Source of the DNA: Thermodesulfobacteriota bacterium
GTDB taxonomy: Bacteria; Desulfobacterota; Deferrisomatia; Deferrisomatales; JACRMM01
Length of the DNA stretch: 44,048 nt
NCBI GenBank assembly: GCA_040756475.1
Contig: JBFLZB010000014.1
Location: 1 to 44,048, forward strand
Direction of reading: 5' to 3'
Shown here: in pieces, positions 1 to 8,125 of the stretch
How the letters are laid out: the number at the start of each line of letters is the position of its first letter
Numbering within the stretch: position 1 is the first letter of the stretch
The notes under the pieces: generated by a model
What the model saw: the letters and a program-made list of their open reading frames with translations, nothing else
Databases searched by the model: none
What the model was told of the DNA's origin: nothing
Translations under genes and position numbers: made by a program

Positions 1-1073
1 ACCAGCGCGACGACCCCCAGCACCCCCGCGATCCCGAAACCCGGGAGGATGAAGACCTCCACCGCCAGGAGCACGATGCCGGCGACCGCCAGGAGAAGCT
101 CCTCCCACCCGGCCAGCTGCACCAGCCAGTGGCCCCAGAAGAAGAGGGCAAGACTCGCGATCCCGATGGTACCCGGCACCCCGAACCCGGGGGTGCGGAT
201 CTCCAGGAGGATTCCCAGTATCCCCAGGCTCATGAGGAGCGAGCTCACCGTGGGGTGTGTGAGAAACCGAACCAGGTTCTCGGCCCAGGTGGGCGAGGGC
301 CGGCGCACTTCGGCGCCCGAAAGGTCCAGCCGGGCGAGAAGATCGGCCAGGGAGTCCACCCGAAAATCCGCCACGCCGTGGGCGAGCGCCTCCTCGGTGG
401 TGAGGGTCAGGAGCTTGCCCTTCTCCACGAGCTCGGGCACCTCCACGTCGGCGTCCACCATGGCCTCGGCGATGAGGGGCGGCCTGCCCCGGCTCTCGGC
501 CGTGGCGCGAAACTCCTTGCGCACGTACGATACGGTCTTCTCCGCCACCGGCGGGGCCTCTGCCCCCGGGGCCCCTACCGCCACCGGGGTCGCGGCGCCG
601 ATGGTCGACCCCCCGGCCATGGCGATCTTCTCGGTCGCTAGAGCAATGAGGGCGCCGGCCGAGATGGCCCGGTGGTTGATGAACGCCACGGTGGGCAGAC
701 GCGCCTCCAGGAGCGCGTCGCGGATCAGCACCGCGGCGTCGAGCCGGCCGCCGAAGGTGTTGATCTCGAGGATGACCGCCGACGCGTCTTCTGCCCCGGC
801 TTGGGCCAGGACCCGGTTCAGGAAGGGCGCCAGACCCAGGTCGATGACGCCTTCCACGGGCGCGACGTAGACGACCGGCCGCCTGGCTGCCCGGGCAGGA
901 GTTTCCTGGGCAGAGCTCTCGGGGGGCGGCCCGGGAGCCTCGTCCGCAGCGCGCACTGCTCCCAGGAGCGCCAGAAGGGCCCCCGCGCAAGCGAGCACGG
1001 CAAAGAACCGCAGCCGGGAGACGGCTGAATGGCCCGTCGCCCTGCCCCCACGCCTCGTCCCTCGGTCATCCAT
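1..1073 (-). CDS. nfeD: NfeD-family membrane serine protease, C-terminus cut by window edge
   Basis: This is a ClpP-fold membrane serine protease of the NfeD1b type, which in other bacteria is paired with a stomatin/slipin gene. The frame stays open from the ATG at 1073 to the window edge, giving about 357 residues; the family is usually 430-460, so the C-terminal OB-fold domain lies outside. A basic N-terminus and hydrophobic segment (about residues 21-43) form a signal peptide. The catalytic serine is S138 in ISAGAL, and K179 lies 41 residues on, the same spacing as the Ser97/Lys138 dyad known for the archaeal homologue PH1510. Hydrophobic segments follow from about residue 285. An AAGGGGG ribosome binding site precedes the ATG, which rules out the overlapping ATG at 1069 in another frame. 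A slipin gene just beyond the left edge is expected from the family but cannot be seen. Confidence 0.9.
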   Translation of the reverse strand, partial: MDDRGTRRGGRATGHSAVSRLRFFAVLACAGALLALLGAVRAADEAPGPPPESSAQETPARAARRPVVYVAPVEGVIDLGLAPFLNRVLAQAGAEDASAVILEINTFGGRLDAAVLIRDALLEARLPTVAFINHRAISAGALIALATEKIAMAGGSTIGAATPVAVGAPGAEAPPVAEKTVSYVRKEFRATAESRGRPPLIAEAMVDADVEVPELVEKGKLLTLTTEEALAHGVADFRVDSLADLLARLDLSGAEVRRPSPTWAENLVRFLTHPTVSSLLMSLGILGILLEIRTPGFGVPGTIGIASLALFFWGHWLVQLAGWEELLLAVAGIVLLAVEVFILPGFGIAGVLGVVAL

Positions 1074-1099
1074 TGGTGCCCCCTTGCCGTGCGTCTTCC

Positions 1100-1128
1100 C
1101 CCCGCAGGCGGCACGGCCGCCTGCGGGG
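1100..1128. promoter_or_regulatory. 12-bp perfect hairpin upstream of nfeD
   Basis: CCCCGCAGGCGG (1100-1111) pairs perfectly with CCGCCTGCGGGG (1117-1128) around a 5-nt loop. It lies 27 bp upstream of the nfeD start, so it is in the leader if transcription starts further out. There is no T-run on the nfeD strand. It could be a leader structure or a terminator facing the other way. Confidence 0.5.
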
Positions 1129-1261
1129 TTCCTGCGATTTGCACAAGGGCCATGACGAAGGGGCCCGAGCGAAGGATTCTCTCACGGGGCCCCGGCCGAG
1201 GCAAATCGTCGGGGCGCGTGCCGCACTGGAAAACGGGGAAAGATGCGGGTGCCGGTTTGCC

Positions 1262-1290
1262 TTGACGACGCAATTCAGAACGCCTACCAT
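1262..1290 (+). promoter_or_regulatory. Sigma-70-type promoter for the 58-residue small protein
   Basis: TTGACG (1262-1267) and TACCAT (1285-1290) are separated by 17 bp, an ideal spacing. The stretch that follows, about 1290-1325, is locally AT-rich in an otherwise GC-rich region. The small gene starts about 54 bp downstream of the -10 box. The match is by eye only. Confidence 0.45.
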
Positions 1291-1343
1291 GTACTCGTAT
1301 TCTTTTTCACTATCTCACATGTGGTCAGACCGGAGGAAGCACC

Positions 1344-1520
1344 ATGACCCGCGAGTACACCGCCTACCTGGCCGAGAAGTTTCTGCGCGACTACCGAGTG
1401 CAGTCGGTGGAGAAGAGACTGGCCTTCGACGCCTGGGCCGACCGGCAGGGTTTCGGGCCCGACGCAAAGCGGCGGCTGTGGCGGGAAGTCAAGACCCTGT
1501 CTCGCAGCCAGGCCGCCTGA
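1344..1520 (+). CDS. Small conserved-looking protein, 58 residues, unknown function
   Basis: I do not recognise this protein. It begins with ATG preceded by a strong GGAGGAAG ribosome binding site with 5-nt spacing and ends in TGA. The product is highly charged and looks helical, with basic patches (RDYRVQSVEKRL, KRRLWREVK) and no signal peptide or membrane segment. Its size and charge would suit a small nucleic-acid- or protein-binding factor, but that is only an inference. It stands alone between the divergent nfeD and the convergent methyltransferase gene, and a good sigma-70 promoter precedes it. The ribosome binding site, the promoter and the codon use favour a real gene over a chance frame. 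Confidence 0.65.
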   Translation: MTREYTAYLAEKFLRDYRVQSVEKRLAFDAWADRQGFGPDAKRRLWREVKTLSRSQAA

Positions 1521-1544
1521 GACCACTCCCGACCCGCCAACCCC

Positions 1545-2381
1545 TCACGCGGGGAAACCCATCTCCCGGCGCACGGCGGCGTAGTCTGCCGAGTAGTCGC
1601 CGGAGGCGGTACGCACCACCAGGGGGGCTTCTTCCACAGTGGAGGCGCCTGCGCCCCGCGCGGCGCAGAACAACGTGATCAGGCTTTCCCTGCCTTCGCG
1701 AAACGCCACCGGGCGGTACCGCAGCCGGGAAAGCCCCGCGGCGCGAGCCGCCTCCAGGCTGGTCTCCCGGTAGCGGGTGGCGTGAACCCACACCACGAGT
1801 CCGTCCGCGGCCAGGTGCCCCTCGGCGACCCGGAGGTAGTCGCGCACCCCACCCCGGTCCTCGAACCGGCAGGGGCCCCGCTGGGCCGCGCTGCTGCGCC
1901 GCCCTTCCCCCGGGGCCAGGTAGGGCGGGCTCCCGGTGACGAGCTCGAACCGCTCCCCGGGGCCCAGGATGCCAGGGCAGCGAAGATCCCCCTGGCGCAC
2001 CTCGGCCCGATCCTGGACTCCGTTGTACCGCAGGCTGCGCCGGGCCAGGGCAGCGCTCTCCTCCTGGGCCTCCACCCCCACCAGACGCAGGCCGGGGAAG
2101 CGCCAGAGCAGCAGCAGCCCCACCGAGCCGACCCCGCACCCCAGGTCCAGACCGGCCTGGGGCGGCTTGTGCCCTCGGAGCACCGCGCGCGCGGCGTACC
2201 AGGCCGTGAGGAGGTCGTCGGTAGAGTAGCGGTGTCCGCTTCGAAGCTGGAAGATCCGCCAGTGCCCGCTCAGGCAGTCCAGGGTCTCGCCGGGACCCGG
2301 CACGGCCCCGGCATCGCCGGCCCCCGGGGGAACGGGGCCGGGGGGCACCCACCCGGCGGGCCTCCTACGCATGAAACCCAT
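1545..2381 (-). CDS. TrmN6/YfiC-like class I SAM-dependent N6-adenine methyltransferase
   Basis: The product looks like the tRNA1(Val) A37 N6-methyltransferase group. The start of the core (SGHRYSTDDLLTAW) matches the family opening, in which a bound-substrate loop precedes the Rossmann fold. SAM motif I is LDLGCGVGSVGLLL. The catalytic motif IV reads SPPY where many members have NPPY, so exact specificity is uncertain. The length (about 278 residues) is near the family's 240-260 plus a proline-rich N-terminal tail. The start is unclear: in-frame ATGs lie at 2405, 2381 and 2372, and a GTG at 2348 is preceded by AGGAGG. The true protein may lack the Pro/Gly-rich tail. It is convergent with the small protein gene at 1344. 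Confidence 0.75.
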   Translation of the reverse strand: MGFMRRRPAGWVPPGPVPPGAGDAGAVPGPGETLDCLSGHWRIFQLRSGHRYSTDDLLTAWYAARAVLRGHKPPQAGLDLGCGVGSVGLLLLWRFPGLRLVGVEAQEESAALARRSLRYNGVQDRAEVRQGDLRCPGILGPGERFELVTGSPPYLAPGEGRRSSAAQRGPCRFEDRGGVRDYLRVAEGHLAADGLVVWVHATRYRETSLEAARAAGLSRLRYRPVAFREGRESLITLFCAARGAGASTVEEAPLVVRTASGDYSADYAAVRREMGFPA

Positions 2382-2584
2382 CGAGCCCCACGAACCCGAG
2401 AGCATACAAGGGCCGCGCCAGATCCCCCGCCCCCCGGAAGGGTACGGGAGTCATCCCCACGGTGGCGGCAGGTCCTTCCATGGGCCCAGGGTACGGCGGG
2501 GCCGGAGGCGAGGGCAAGAGCCCCTTGCGTGCCCTGGCCCGCCGCCCTGTTCCCAGCGAGGCTTGCGCCTCGGACCACCGAGAC

Positions 2585-2690
2585 GGGACCATCCCTTTCG
2601 CTGTCCGCCGATCGAGATCGAAATCGCGTTCGAAGGCGGGGGCGATTTCGATACCGATACCGATAGCGATACCGATTTCGATGTGGACTG
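2585..2690. repeat. Hexamer hairpin repeat, copy 1 (GATACC family)
   Basis: Most of the 480-bp gap between the methyltransferase gene and the next gene holds no credible coding frame. Its core is a run of CGATAC/CGATTT hexamers (about 2642-2685). The arm ATCGAAATCGC (2617-2627) pairs with GCGATTTCGAT (2642-2652), an 11-bp perfect stem. The left flank CCCTTTCGCT is shared with the copy near 42.75 kb. Confidence 0.75.
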
Positions 2691-2886
2691 TGCGTGCTGC
2701 ACCCCGGGGCCCCTTGCCGTCCCTCGGAGTACCATCTGCACACCGGACTCCTGGTTCAGGATCCCGGGTCCCCGAGGATCCCCGAGCCGGACTCCCGCCG
2801 GTTCCGGTGCGGCGGCGCCGCGAGGGGGGTCGAACCGGGAGCTCGGATCGGTTAGTATGCCAGCGACTCCCACGAGGGAGGTTCCC

Positions 2887-3396
2887 ATGAAGAACGGCGG
2901 ACGGTGTCCCTGCGGGAGAGTGCACCCTTCCCCGGCCGAGCAGGGGCTTTGCCGGCGCCGGGCGGCCTGCCGCGAGGCCGGGAGGGCGTTGACGTTCTGC
3001 CTGGTCTTCGCCGAGGAGTGCCGGGAACGGGGGGTCCGTCCTCCCCGGGTGCGCCTGGCCGAGCCCCCCGCCGCCCTGGCCCTGCCCGGCAGGAAGCCCA
3101 ACCCCTGGCGGGAGTCCCTGGTGTGGTTCGGCGGCAGCGCGGCGGAGGATCTCCTCTTCGGAGAGCGGCTCCAGCCCGGGCCCCACTCCCAGGAGGACTG
3201 GCGACGCGCGGAGCGGTGCCTGCGGTCGATCGGCCGGTATGAGCTGGCCCGCGACGCCTTTCTCGTGGTTCGGGATCTGTTGGAGCACCATCGAAGAGCC
3301 CTGGATGCCGTCGTGCAGGCCCTGGAGATGCAGGGAGAGCTCGCCGGCGAACAGGTGTGGACCCTCGTCGAAGACAACCCGCCGCAGCGTCCCTGA
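2887..3396 (+). CDS. Stand-alone M41 (FtsH peptidase)-like protein lacking the zinc-binding histidines
   Basis: The 169-residue product resembles the peptidase domain of FtsH without the AAA domain. Residues 26-36 (AACREAGRALT) line up with the M41 motif YHEAGHALV, but both zinc-ligand histidines are arginine (R29-E-A-G-R33). The next block, FGGSAAEDLLFGE, closely matches the FtsH GGRAAEELVFGE helix, and the C-terminal part (ARDAF..LLEHHRRALDAVVQAL) matches the M41 terminal helices. The segment between them is shortened. The N-terminus has a C7-x-C9-x3-H13-x8-C22-x5-C28 cluster that could bind a metal. No membrane segment is present. It is therefore probably not an active protease; a scaffold or regulatory role is inference. 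The start follows GGGAGGTTCCC, and a 27-bp gap leads to the next gene, so the two may form an operon. Confidence 0.6.
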   Translation: MKNGGRCPCGRVHPSPAEQGLCRRRAACREAGRALTFCLVFAEECRERGVRPPRVRLAEPPAALALPGRKPNPWRESLVWFGGSAAEDLLFGERLQPGPHSQEDWRRAERCLRSIGRYELARDAFLVVRDLLEHHRRALDAVVQALEMQGELAGEQVWTLVEDNPPQRP

Positions 3397-3423
3397 CGCG
3401 CGGTGCAGAGAAAGGAGAGCCCC

Positions 3424-3795
3424 ATGGGCGCAGAGGACCAGCCAGAGCAGCTCGAGATTCGGGTGGATCGCGGCAACCTGTTTCGCGAAGAGACCTTTAC
3501 CGACCTCAAGGTTGCGTCGATTCGGCGGCTCACGCCGGTACTCCCCGACGGCTCCCCGGACCTGGGCCGCAAGGCGGCGTTCTTGGGGGAAAGCCAGCTC
3601 ATGTCGCCCGCCGGGCCGATTCCCATCCAGTGCCCGATCGAAGCCGCGACCCTGGAGGAGGCCATCGACCGGTTTCCCCAAGCCCTGAGCCGCGCCGTGG
3701 AGGAGATGCTGTCGGCCGCGGAGGAGCTGCGGCGCCAGGAGATGACCCGTATCGTCATCCCTGGCCGCGAGGCGGGGAGCCGCCTGAAGCTGTAG
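3424..3795 (+). CDS. Conserved cytoplasmic protein of unknown function (123 residues)
   Basis: I recognise this only as a conserved small-protein type found in anaerobic Desulfobacterota-like genomes, with no known function. It is soluble, with no signal peptide or membrane segment. The N-terminal half looks like beta strands (FTDLKVASIRRLTPV, then LMSPAGPIPIQCPI). The C-terminal half is an acidic amphipathic helix (EEAIDRFPQALSRAVEEMLSAAEEL) and ends in a basic tail. The start is fixed by AAAGGAGAG seven bases before the ATG. It probably shares a transcript with the M41-like gene. An adjacent role with that protein is possible but untested. Confidence 0.6.
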   Translation: MGAEDQPEQLEIRVDRGNLFREETFTDLKVASIRRLTPVLPDGSPDLGRKAAFLGESQLMSPAGPIPIQCPIEAATLEEAIDRFPQALSRAVEEMLSAAEELRRQEMTRIVIPGREAGSRLKL

Positions 3796-3853
3796 GCGAC
3801 GGGTTTTCGGTCCTTGGTTTTTCACGACCTCGTTTTCGGAGACGTGTGACGGC

Positions 3854-5212
3854 ATGGCGCGAAGCGGCTTTCGGATCTGGCCCCTGTTCCTCGTCTTCTT
3901 TCTCGCGGCGGCCGGCGCTGGGGGGTATCTCGCGTGGCGCCAGAAGGCCCCGGGGCCCGCGGCGCACTTCCTCCCTGTGCCGCGGTACCTGGGCAAGGCG
4001 ACCCCCCTGGCGCTGGAGCTCCGGGCGGCCCGCGGCGGTCTGGCAGGCGTTGAGGTACGGATCGTCCAGGGCGGAGCCGACGCGGTCGTCTTCTCCCGAA
4101 CCTTCCCGGGAGCGCCCTTCGATCAGCGGGTGGAGTTTCGCGTGGAGCCCGCCGCCCTCGGGCTCAAGGAAGGAGAGGCGGTCCTCCGAGTGTTCGCGTG
4201 GGATGCCTTCTGGAGGCCCCTGGCCCGGGACGGGCTCGCCCTCGCCCAGCCGGTCACGGTGGACACGACTCCGCCCCCCCTGGAGGTGCTCTCCTTTACG
4301 CGGTACCTGGACCAGGGAGGGAGCGGCGTGGCGGTGCTGCGCGCGCCGGATGCTTCATGGGCGGGTGTGGCCGCGGGCGGCCTGGAGCAGCCGGCCTTCC
4401 CCGTGGAAGGAGCCCCGCCCGGCGTGCTGGTGGCGCTCTTCGCCCTACCCTGGAACCAACCGGCCCCCTTCCCGCTGACCGCGGTCGCCCGGGACGAAGC
4501 CGGCAACACCGCGACCCGGGCCATCGCGGCCGAGATCCGCCCCAAACGCTTCCCCACCGACACCATCGAGCTTCGGGCCGACTTCATGTCTCGGGCGGTG
4601 GCCGAGCTCCTGCCCCAGCGCAACGTCTCGACCCAGGAGGAGCTCCTGGAGGCGTTCCTCGTGGTGAACCGGGACCTGCGGCGCCAGGCCGCCGAGGCCA
4701 CCGGCCGACTGGGACGCTCGACCCAGGCCGCAGCCCTGTGGAGCGGCGCTTTCCTGCAGCCGCCCAACACCAAGGTCTTCGCCAACTTCGCGGAGACGCG
4801 CCTGTACCGTTGGGGGGGCAAGGAGGTGGACCGGCAGGTCCACCTGGGCTACGACCTGGCGTCGGTACAGCGCGCCCCGGTGCCCGCCGCCAACGGGGGA
4901 ACGGTGGTCTTCACCGGTCCCCTCACGATCTACGGCAACACTGTGGTGCTCGACCACGGCCTGGGGCTCCAGACCCTGTATGGCCACCTCTCGTCCATCG
5001 ACGTCCAGGAGGGGAGCCGGGTGCAGAAGGCGCAGGTGCTGGGCCGCACCGGCACCACCGGCCTCGCCGTGGGGGACCACCTCCACTACGAGGTGCTCCT
5101 CCACGGCCAGCCCGTCACGCCGGTGGAGTGGTGGGACGGCAAGTGGATCCGGGACCGGGTCGCCGGCCCCCTGCGCGACGCCGGGCTGGGGCACCTGGTG
5201 GAGGGCTCTTGA
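3854..5212 (+). CDS. Membrane-anchored M23-family peptidoglycan endopeptidase
   Basis: This 452-residue protein has an N-terminal membrane anchor (about residues 8-28). A long periplasmic region follows, and then a LytM/M23 zinc metallopeptidase domain (about residues 320-435). The zinc ligands and catalytic residues are visible: H330-x3-D334 in HLGYD, and H409-x-H411 in HLHYE. The intact motifs predict an active endopeptidase cutting peptide cross-links in the cell wall, or an activator of amidases; the family does both. The middle region (residues 35-235) has beta-rich segments resembling Ig-like repeats (VTVDTTPPPLEV, AVARDEAGNTATR). The ATG follows a weak purine stretch (GGAGACGTGTGACGGC). 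No partner gene is evident nearby. Confidence 0.88.
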   Translation: MARSGFRIWPLFLVFFLAAAGAGGYLAWRQKAPGPAAHFLPVPRYLGKATPLALELRAARGGLAGVEVRIVQGGADAVVFSRTFPGAPFDQRVEFRVEPAALGLKEGEAVLRVFAWDAFWRPLARDGLALAQPVTVDTTPPPLEVLSFTRYLDQGGSGVAVLRAPDASWAGVAAGGLEQPAFPVEGAPPGVLVALFALPWNQPAPFPLTAVARDEAGNTATRAIAAEIRPKRFPTDTIELRADFMSRAVAELLPQRNVSTQEELLEAFLVVNRDLRRQAAEATGRLGRSTQAAALWSGAFLQPPNTKVFANFAETRLYRWGGKEVDRQVHLGYDLASVQRAPVPAANGGTVVFTGPLTIYGNTVVLDHGLGLQTLYGHLSSIDVQEGSRVQKAQVLGRTGTTGLAVGDHLHYEVLLHGQPVTPVEWWDGKWIRDRVAGPLRDAGLGHLVEGS

Positions 5213-5276
5213 CCCCCCTTCCCGTTTGGGATTGGGGGTGGGATGGGGGCCGGTATACGGCGGGGCCGGGGGCGCA

Positions 5277-5360
5277 GGGGCGCACAGCGTGCGCCCGCCC
5301 CGACGGAGGACGACGGCCGCCCCCATGGCAGGCGCACGGCTGTGCGCCCCTACGGGTGAC
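5277..5360. repeat. GCGCACAGC inverted-repeat element, copy 1
   Basis: GGGGCGCACAGCGTGCGCCC on the left is mirrored by GGCGCACGGCTGTGCGCCCC on the right, about 30 nt apart. The right side continues into CCCCTACGGGTGA, a flank shared with the other copies at 17.5 and 44.0 kb. The element fills much of the 288-bp gap between the M23 gene and the next gene; I see no coding frame in the gap. Confidence 0.7.
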
Positions 5361-5500
5361 GCAACCGTACCGCCGCGTGCTTGGGCTCGACGGGCAGGAG
5401 CGACGCCAACCCACACGGATCGAAACAGGACCGACCACGCGGGCGCCCTCTCCCCAGACCCGTCTGCCGGGGGGAGAGGGGATTCAAGGTAGGGGGGCCG

Positions 5501-6277
5501 CTATGGGCGGAAGAGCTCCGAGAGGAACACCTTCATGTGCTCCCAGGATCTCCGGTCGGCCTTTTCCTCGTAGACCGCACCCGGCAGGGTGCCGTCGGCG
5601 GCCGGGTTGGAGAAACTGTGCTGGGCCCCCCCGTAGAAGACCATCTGCCAGTCGGCGCCTCCCCGGCGCATCTCTTCCTGGAACGCCGCGATGTCGGCCG
5701 CCGGGATGAAGGGGTCGTCGGCCCCGTGGAGCACGAGCACCTTGGGCTTCACCCCCGCCGTAGCCTCGGGCTGGGCCGTCTTGAGCCCACCGTGGAAGCT
5801 CACCACCCCCTTGACGGGCGCGCTGATCCGGGCGAGCTCCAGCACGGTGGTTCCCCCGAAGCAGTACCCCACCGCGACGACCCGATCCCGGTCCACCAGG
5901 GCATGGGCCCGCAGCTGGTCGAGCCCCGCCTGGGCCCGGGCTCGCAGCAGGGTCTGGTCCTGCCAGAACACCCCTGCCAGGTGCTGGGCCCCCTGGGCGT
6001 CGTCGGCCCGCTTGCCCTTGCCGTAGATATCGGCGGCGAACGCCACGTAGCCCATGCGGGCGAGCTGCTCGGTGCGCGAGCGGGTGTAGTCGTTGAGGCC
6101 GTACCACTCGTGGACCACGAGAATGCCCGGGCGCTTGCCGGCCAGCGCGTCATCGTAGGCCAGATAACCTTCGAGCACCTCGTCCCCGTGCCGGTACTCC
6201 ACGGGGGCGGCGACCAGGGCGGAGAGGGCGGGAACGGCGAGCAGGGTCAGCAGGGCGGCACACACCAGGCGTCTCAT
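5501..6277 (-). CDS. Secreted dienelactone-hydrolase-family protein
   Basis: This 258-residue alpha/beta hydrolase belongs to the dienelactone hydrolase (DLH) family. It has a cleavable-looking signal peptide (MRRLVCAALLTLLAVPALSA). The catalytic triad is C139 in GYCFGG, an aspartate in GADDPF (residues 187/188) and H220 in GAQHSF. DLH enzymes hydrolyse lactones and esters; the natural substrate here is unknown. A periplasmic location is inferred from the signal peptide. The start is fixed by CGGAGGTCGCC before the ATG; a longer in-frame extension upstream lacks a ribosome binding site and would bury the signal peptide. The gene appears to stand alone on the minus strand. Confidence 0.85.
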   Translation of the reverse strand: MRRLVCAALLTLLAVPALSALVAAPVEYRHGDEVLEGYLAYDDALAGKRPGILVVHEWYGLNDYTRSRTEQLARMGYVAFAADIYGKGKRADDAQGAQHLAGVFWQDQTLLRARAQAGLDQLRAHALVDRDRVVAVGYCFGGTTVLELARISAPVKGVVSFHGGLKTAQPEATAGVKPKVLVLHGADDPFIPAADIAAFQEEMRRGGADWQMVFYGGAQHSFSNPAADGTLPGAVYEEKADRRSWEHMKVFLSELFRP

Positions 6278-6360
6278 GGCGACCTCCGAAAGGAATGGGG
6301 TTCGCGCCAGGGTAGCGCACGCCCCCGGGAGGGCAAGGAAGGCTCGGCAGCGGCATTTCG

Positions 6361-6497
6361 CCTCCCGCTTCACGCCTCACGCTTGGTGTGGTGTTCTGGT
6401 TCATGCCGCTGTGCGAAAACACTGGGACCTATGGGACGCATGGGACCTATGGGAAAAACCCCGTCACCCTTCACTCGTCACCCGTCACGCTTCACCT
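6361..6497. repeat. Heptamer (GTGA) and nonamer (GGGACCTAT) repeat cluster at the cbiA 3' end
   Basis: Three arrays fill the gap between cbiA and the dienelactone hydrolase gene. 6423-6454 is a nonamer array (GGGACCTAT, GGGACGCAT, GGGACCTAT, GGGA). 6461-6497, read on the minus strand, is five heptamers each ending in GTGA, and the first supplies the cbiA stop codon. A shorter heptamer pair lies at about 6366-6384. I see no gene in the gap. Confidence 0.75.
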
Positions 6498-7847
6498 CAA
6501 CCCAAACAGGCGCAGCGCAAACTCGGGGTTCGAGGCGAAGTGCAGGTGCACGTACCCGCCCAGGGTCGCCCCCAGGGCGTACCCCTCGGGGGGCAGCTCT
6601 TCCCCCCGGGCAGTCCGCACCAGGTAGACCCGGGGAACTGCGGCGGGCATGTCCTCCACGTGGGAGTAGTGAAACTCGTGGCCCCGGGCCCGCTGCCCCT
6701 CCAGTGCAGGAACGCCTCGCACCTCGATCTCCCGATATCCCAGGCGGAAGCGCTCGCCCCGCATCCGGGCCACGGTCGGGAAGATCCCCGCCATGGGATG
6801 GCGCCGTCCCTCCAGATCCACCAATCCCTCGCACAGGGCCATGAAGCCCCCGCACTCGGCGTAGATGGGGACCCCCCGACAGTGGAGCTCCCGTGCCCCG
6901 CTCCGAAACGCCTCGTTGCCGCCCAGGGCCTTCGCCCGGAGCTCCGGGTACCCGCCCCCCAGGTAGAGCCCGTCGAGACCCGGGGGCACGCCGTCGCCTT
7001 CGGCGGGCCGAAACCACACCAGCTCCGCCCCCCCATCGGCCAGGAGGGCGAGGTTCTCCTCATAGTAGAAGCAAAATGCGGCGTCCCGGGCCACCCCGAT
7101 CCGCCTGGGAGCCCGGGGTCGGGGGCGTGGAGCCGGGCGTTCGCCGACCTGGGGCGCGCACGTTGCCCCCGTGGCGTCGAGGAGCGCCCCGAGGTCCAGG
7201 TGGTCCTCCGCGAGGCGGGCCAGGCGCGCCTCCATGTCCGGGGGGAGGTCGGCGTCCTCGGGGGTCACGAGGCCCAGGTGCCTCTCGGGCAGCGCAGCGG
7301 ACTCCTCCCGGGGCACCGCCCCGAAGGAGCGGGGCAGGCCCCGGTCCTCCAGGGCGTCGTCGAGGATGCGGCGGTGGGAAGGGCTCCCCACCCGGTTCCA
7401 GATCACCCCGGCCAGGCGTACCCGAGGGTCGAAGCTGGCAAACCCGTGGACCAGAGCGGCCGCGCTCCGGGCCATGGCCCGAGCGTCCACCACCAGCACG
7501 ACCGGGAGGCCCAGCAGGGCAGCCAGGTCGGCGCTGGAACCGTCGGGCCGGCGGCCGTCCACGCCGTCGAAGAGTCCCATGACCCCCTCCACCACGGCCA
7601 CGTCGGCCGTGCAGGCGGCCCGGGCGAAGATGCTCCGGTTGGCTTCCGGGGGGATCATCCACGTGTCCAGGTTGTGGGACGGCCGGCCGCACAGCCTGCG
7701 GTGGTGGGATGGATCGAGGTAGTCGGGGCCTACCTTGAAGGGCTGCACCGCGAGCCCGCGGCGCCCCAGGGCCGCCAGCAGCGCCAGCGTCACGGTGGTC
7801 TTGCCTGCGCCCGAGTGGGGCGCCGCCACCAGGAAGGCGCTCCTCAT
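6492..7847 (-). CDS. cbiA: Cobyrinate a,c-diamide synthase
   Basis: The enzyme amidates the a and c side chains of cobyrinic acid using glutamine and ATP in cobamide biosynthesis. The 451-residue length is typical. The N-terminal P-loop ATPase domain starts with APHSGAGKTTVTLALL, followed by the family segment FKVGPDYLDPSHH. The C-terminal half is a class I glutamine-amidotransferase-like domain with GGGYPELRA and the nucleophile region YAECGGFMALCEGL, where the cysteine is intact. Its ATG overlaps the stop codon of the acylphosphatase gene by 4 nt (ATGA), indicating translational coupling. Other cobamide genes are not in the window. The last codons run into a heptamer repeat that provides the TGA. 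Confidence 0.93.
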   Translation of the reverse strand: MRSAFLVAAPHSGAGKTTVTLALLAALGRRGLAVQPFKVGPDYLDPSHHRRLCGRPSHNLDTWMIPPEANRSIFARAACTADVAVVEGVMGLFDGVDGRRPDGSSADLAALLGLPVVLVVDARAMARSAAALVHGFASFDPRVRLAGVIWNRVGSPSHRRILDDALEDRGLPRSFGAVPREESAALPERHLGLVTPEDADLPPDMEARLARLAEDHLDLGALLDATGATCAPQVGERPAPRPRPRAPRRIGVARDAAFCFYYEENLALLADGGAELVWFRPAEGDGVPPGLDGLYLGGGYPELRAKALGGNEAFRSGARELHCRGVPIYAECGGFMALCEGLVDLEGRRHPMAGIFPTVARMRGERFRLGYREIEVRGVPALEGQRARGHEFHYSHVEDMPAAVPRVYLVRTARGEELPPEGYALGATLGGYVHLHFASNPEFALRLFGLR

Positions 7848-8125
7848 CGGTCGTAGCGGATGGAAAAGGCGCCCTCCCCCACGGGCTCCTCCCAGATGAC
7901 GTCGCAGTGATCCACCCGGGCTCCCGGCGGGCCGGTGCGGCACCAGGCAACGGCCTCCTCGACCCGCTCCCGGGGCCCCTCGAACACCGCCTCCACCCCC
8001 CCGTCCACCAGGTTGCGGACCCACCCGGCAAGCCCCAGGCCTCGGGCGACGTCCCGAGTGGACGCCCGAAACCACACCCCCTGGACGAGTCCGTCCACCA
8101 TCACCCGCGCCCGCACGGCGTTCAC
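7844..8125 (-). CDS. acyP: Acylphosphatase
   Basis: This 93-residue enzyme hydrolyses carboxyl-phosphate bonds such as acetyl phosphate. The family signature GLVQGVWFRASTRDVA carries the catalytic arginine, and the catalytic asparagine is in GWVRNLVDG; FEGP follows as expected. I chose the GTG start because it overlaps the upstream stop codon as GTGA and gives the normal family length. The gene sits between the DUF4911 gene and cbiA with 4-nt overlaps on both sides. The link to cobamide synthesis is positional only. Confidence 0.93.
   Translation of the reverse strand: MNAVRARVMVDGLVQGVWFRASTRDVARGLGLAGWVRNLVDGGVEAVFEGPRERVEEAVAWCRTGPPGARVDHCDVIWEEPVGEGAFSIRYDR

Noticed and set aside
1066-1290. 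Overlapping minus-strand frames ahead of nfeD
   Set aside because: They cover the non-coding leader and hairpin; only the frame starting at 1073 yields the NfeD protein.
2585-2690. Reading the hexamer array as a coding repeat (RYRYRY or IGIGIE peptides)
   Set aside because: The period is a multiple of 3, so long frames appear by chance. No ribosome binding site and no conserved flanking protein are present.
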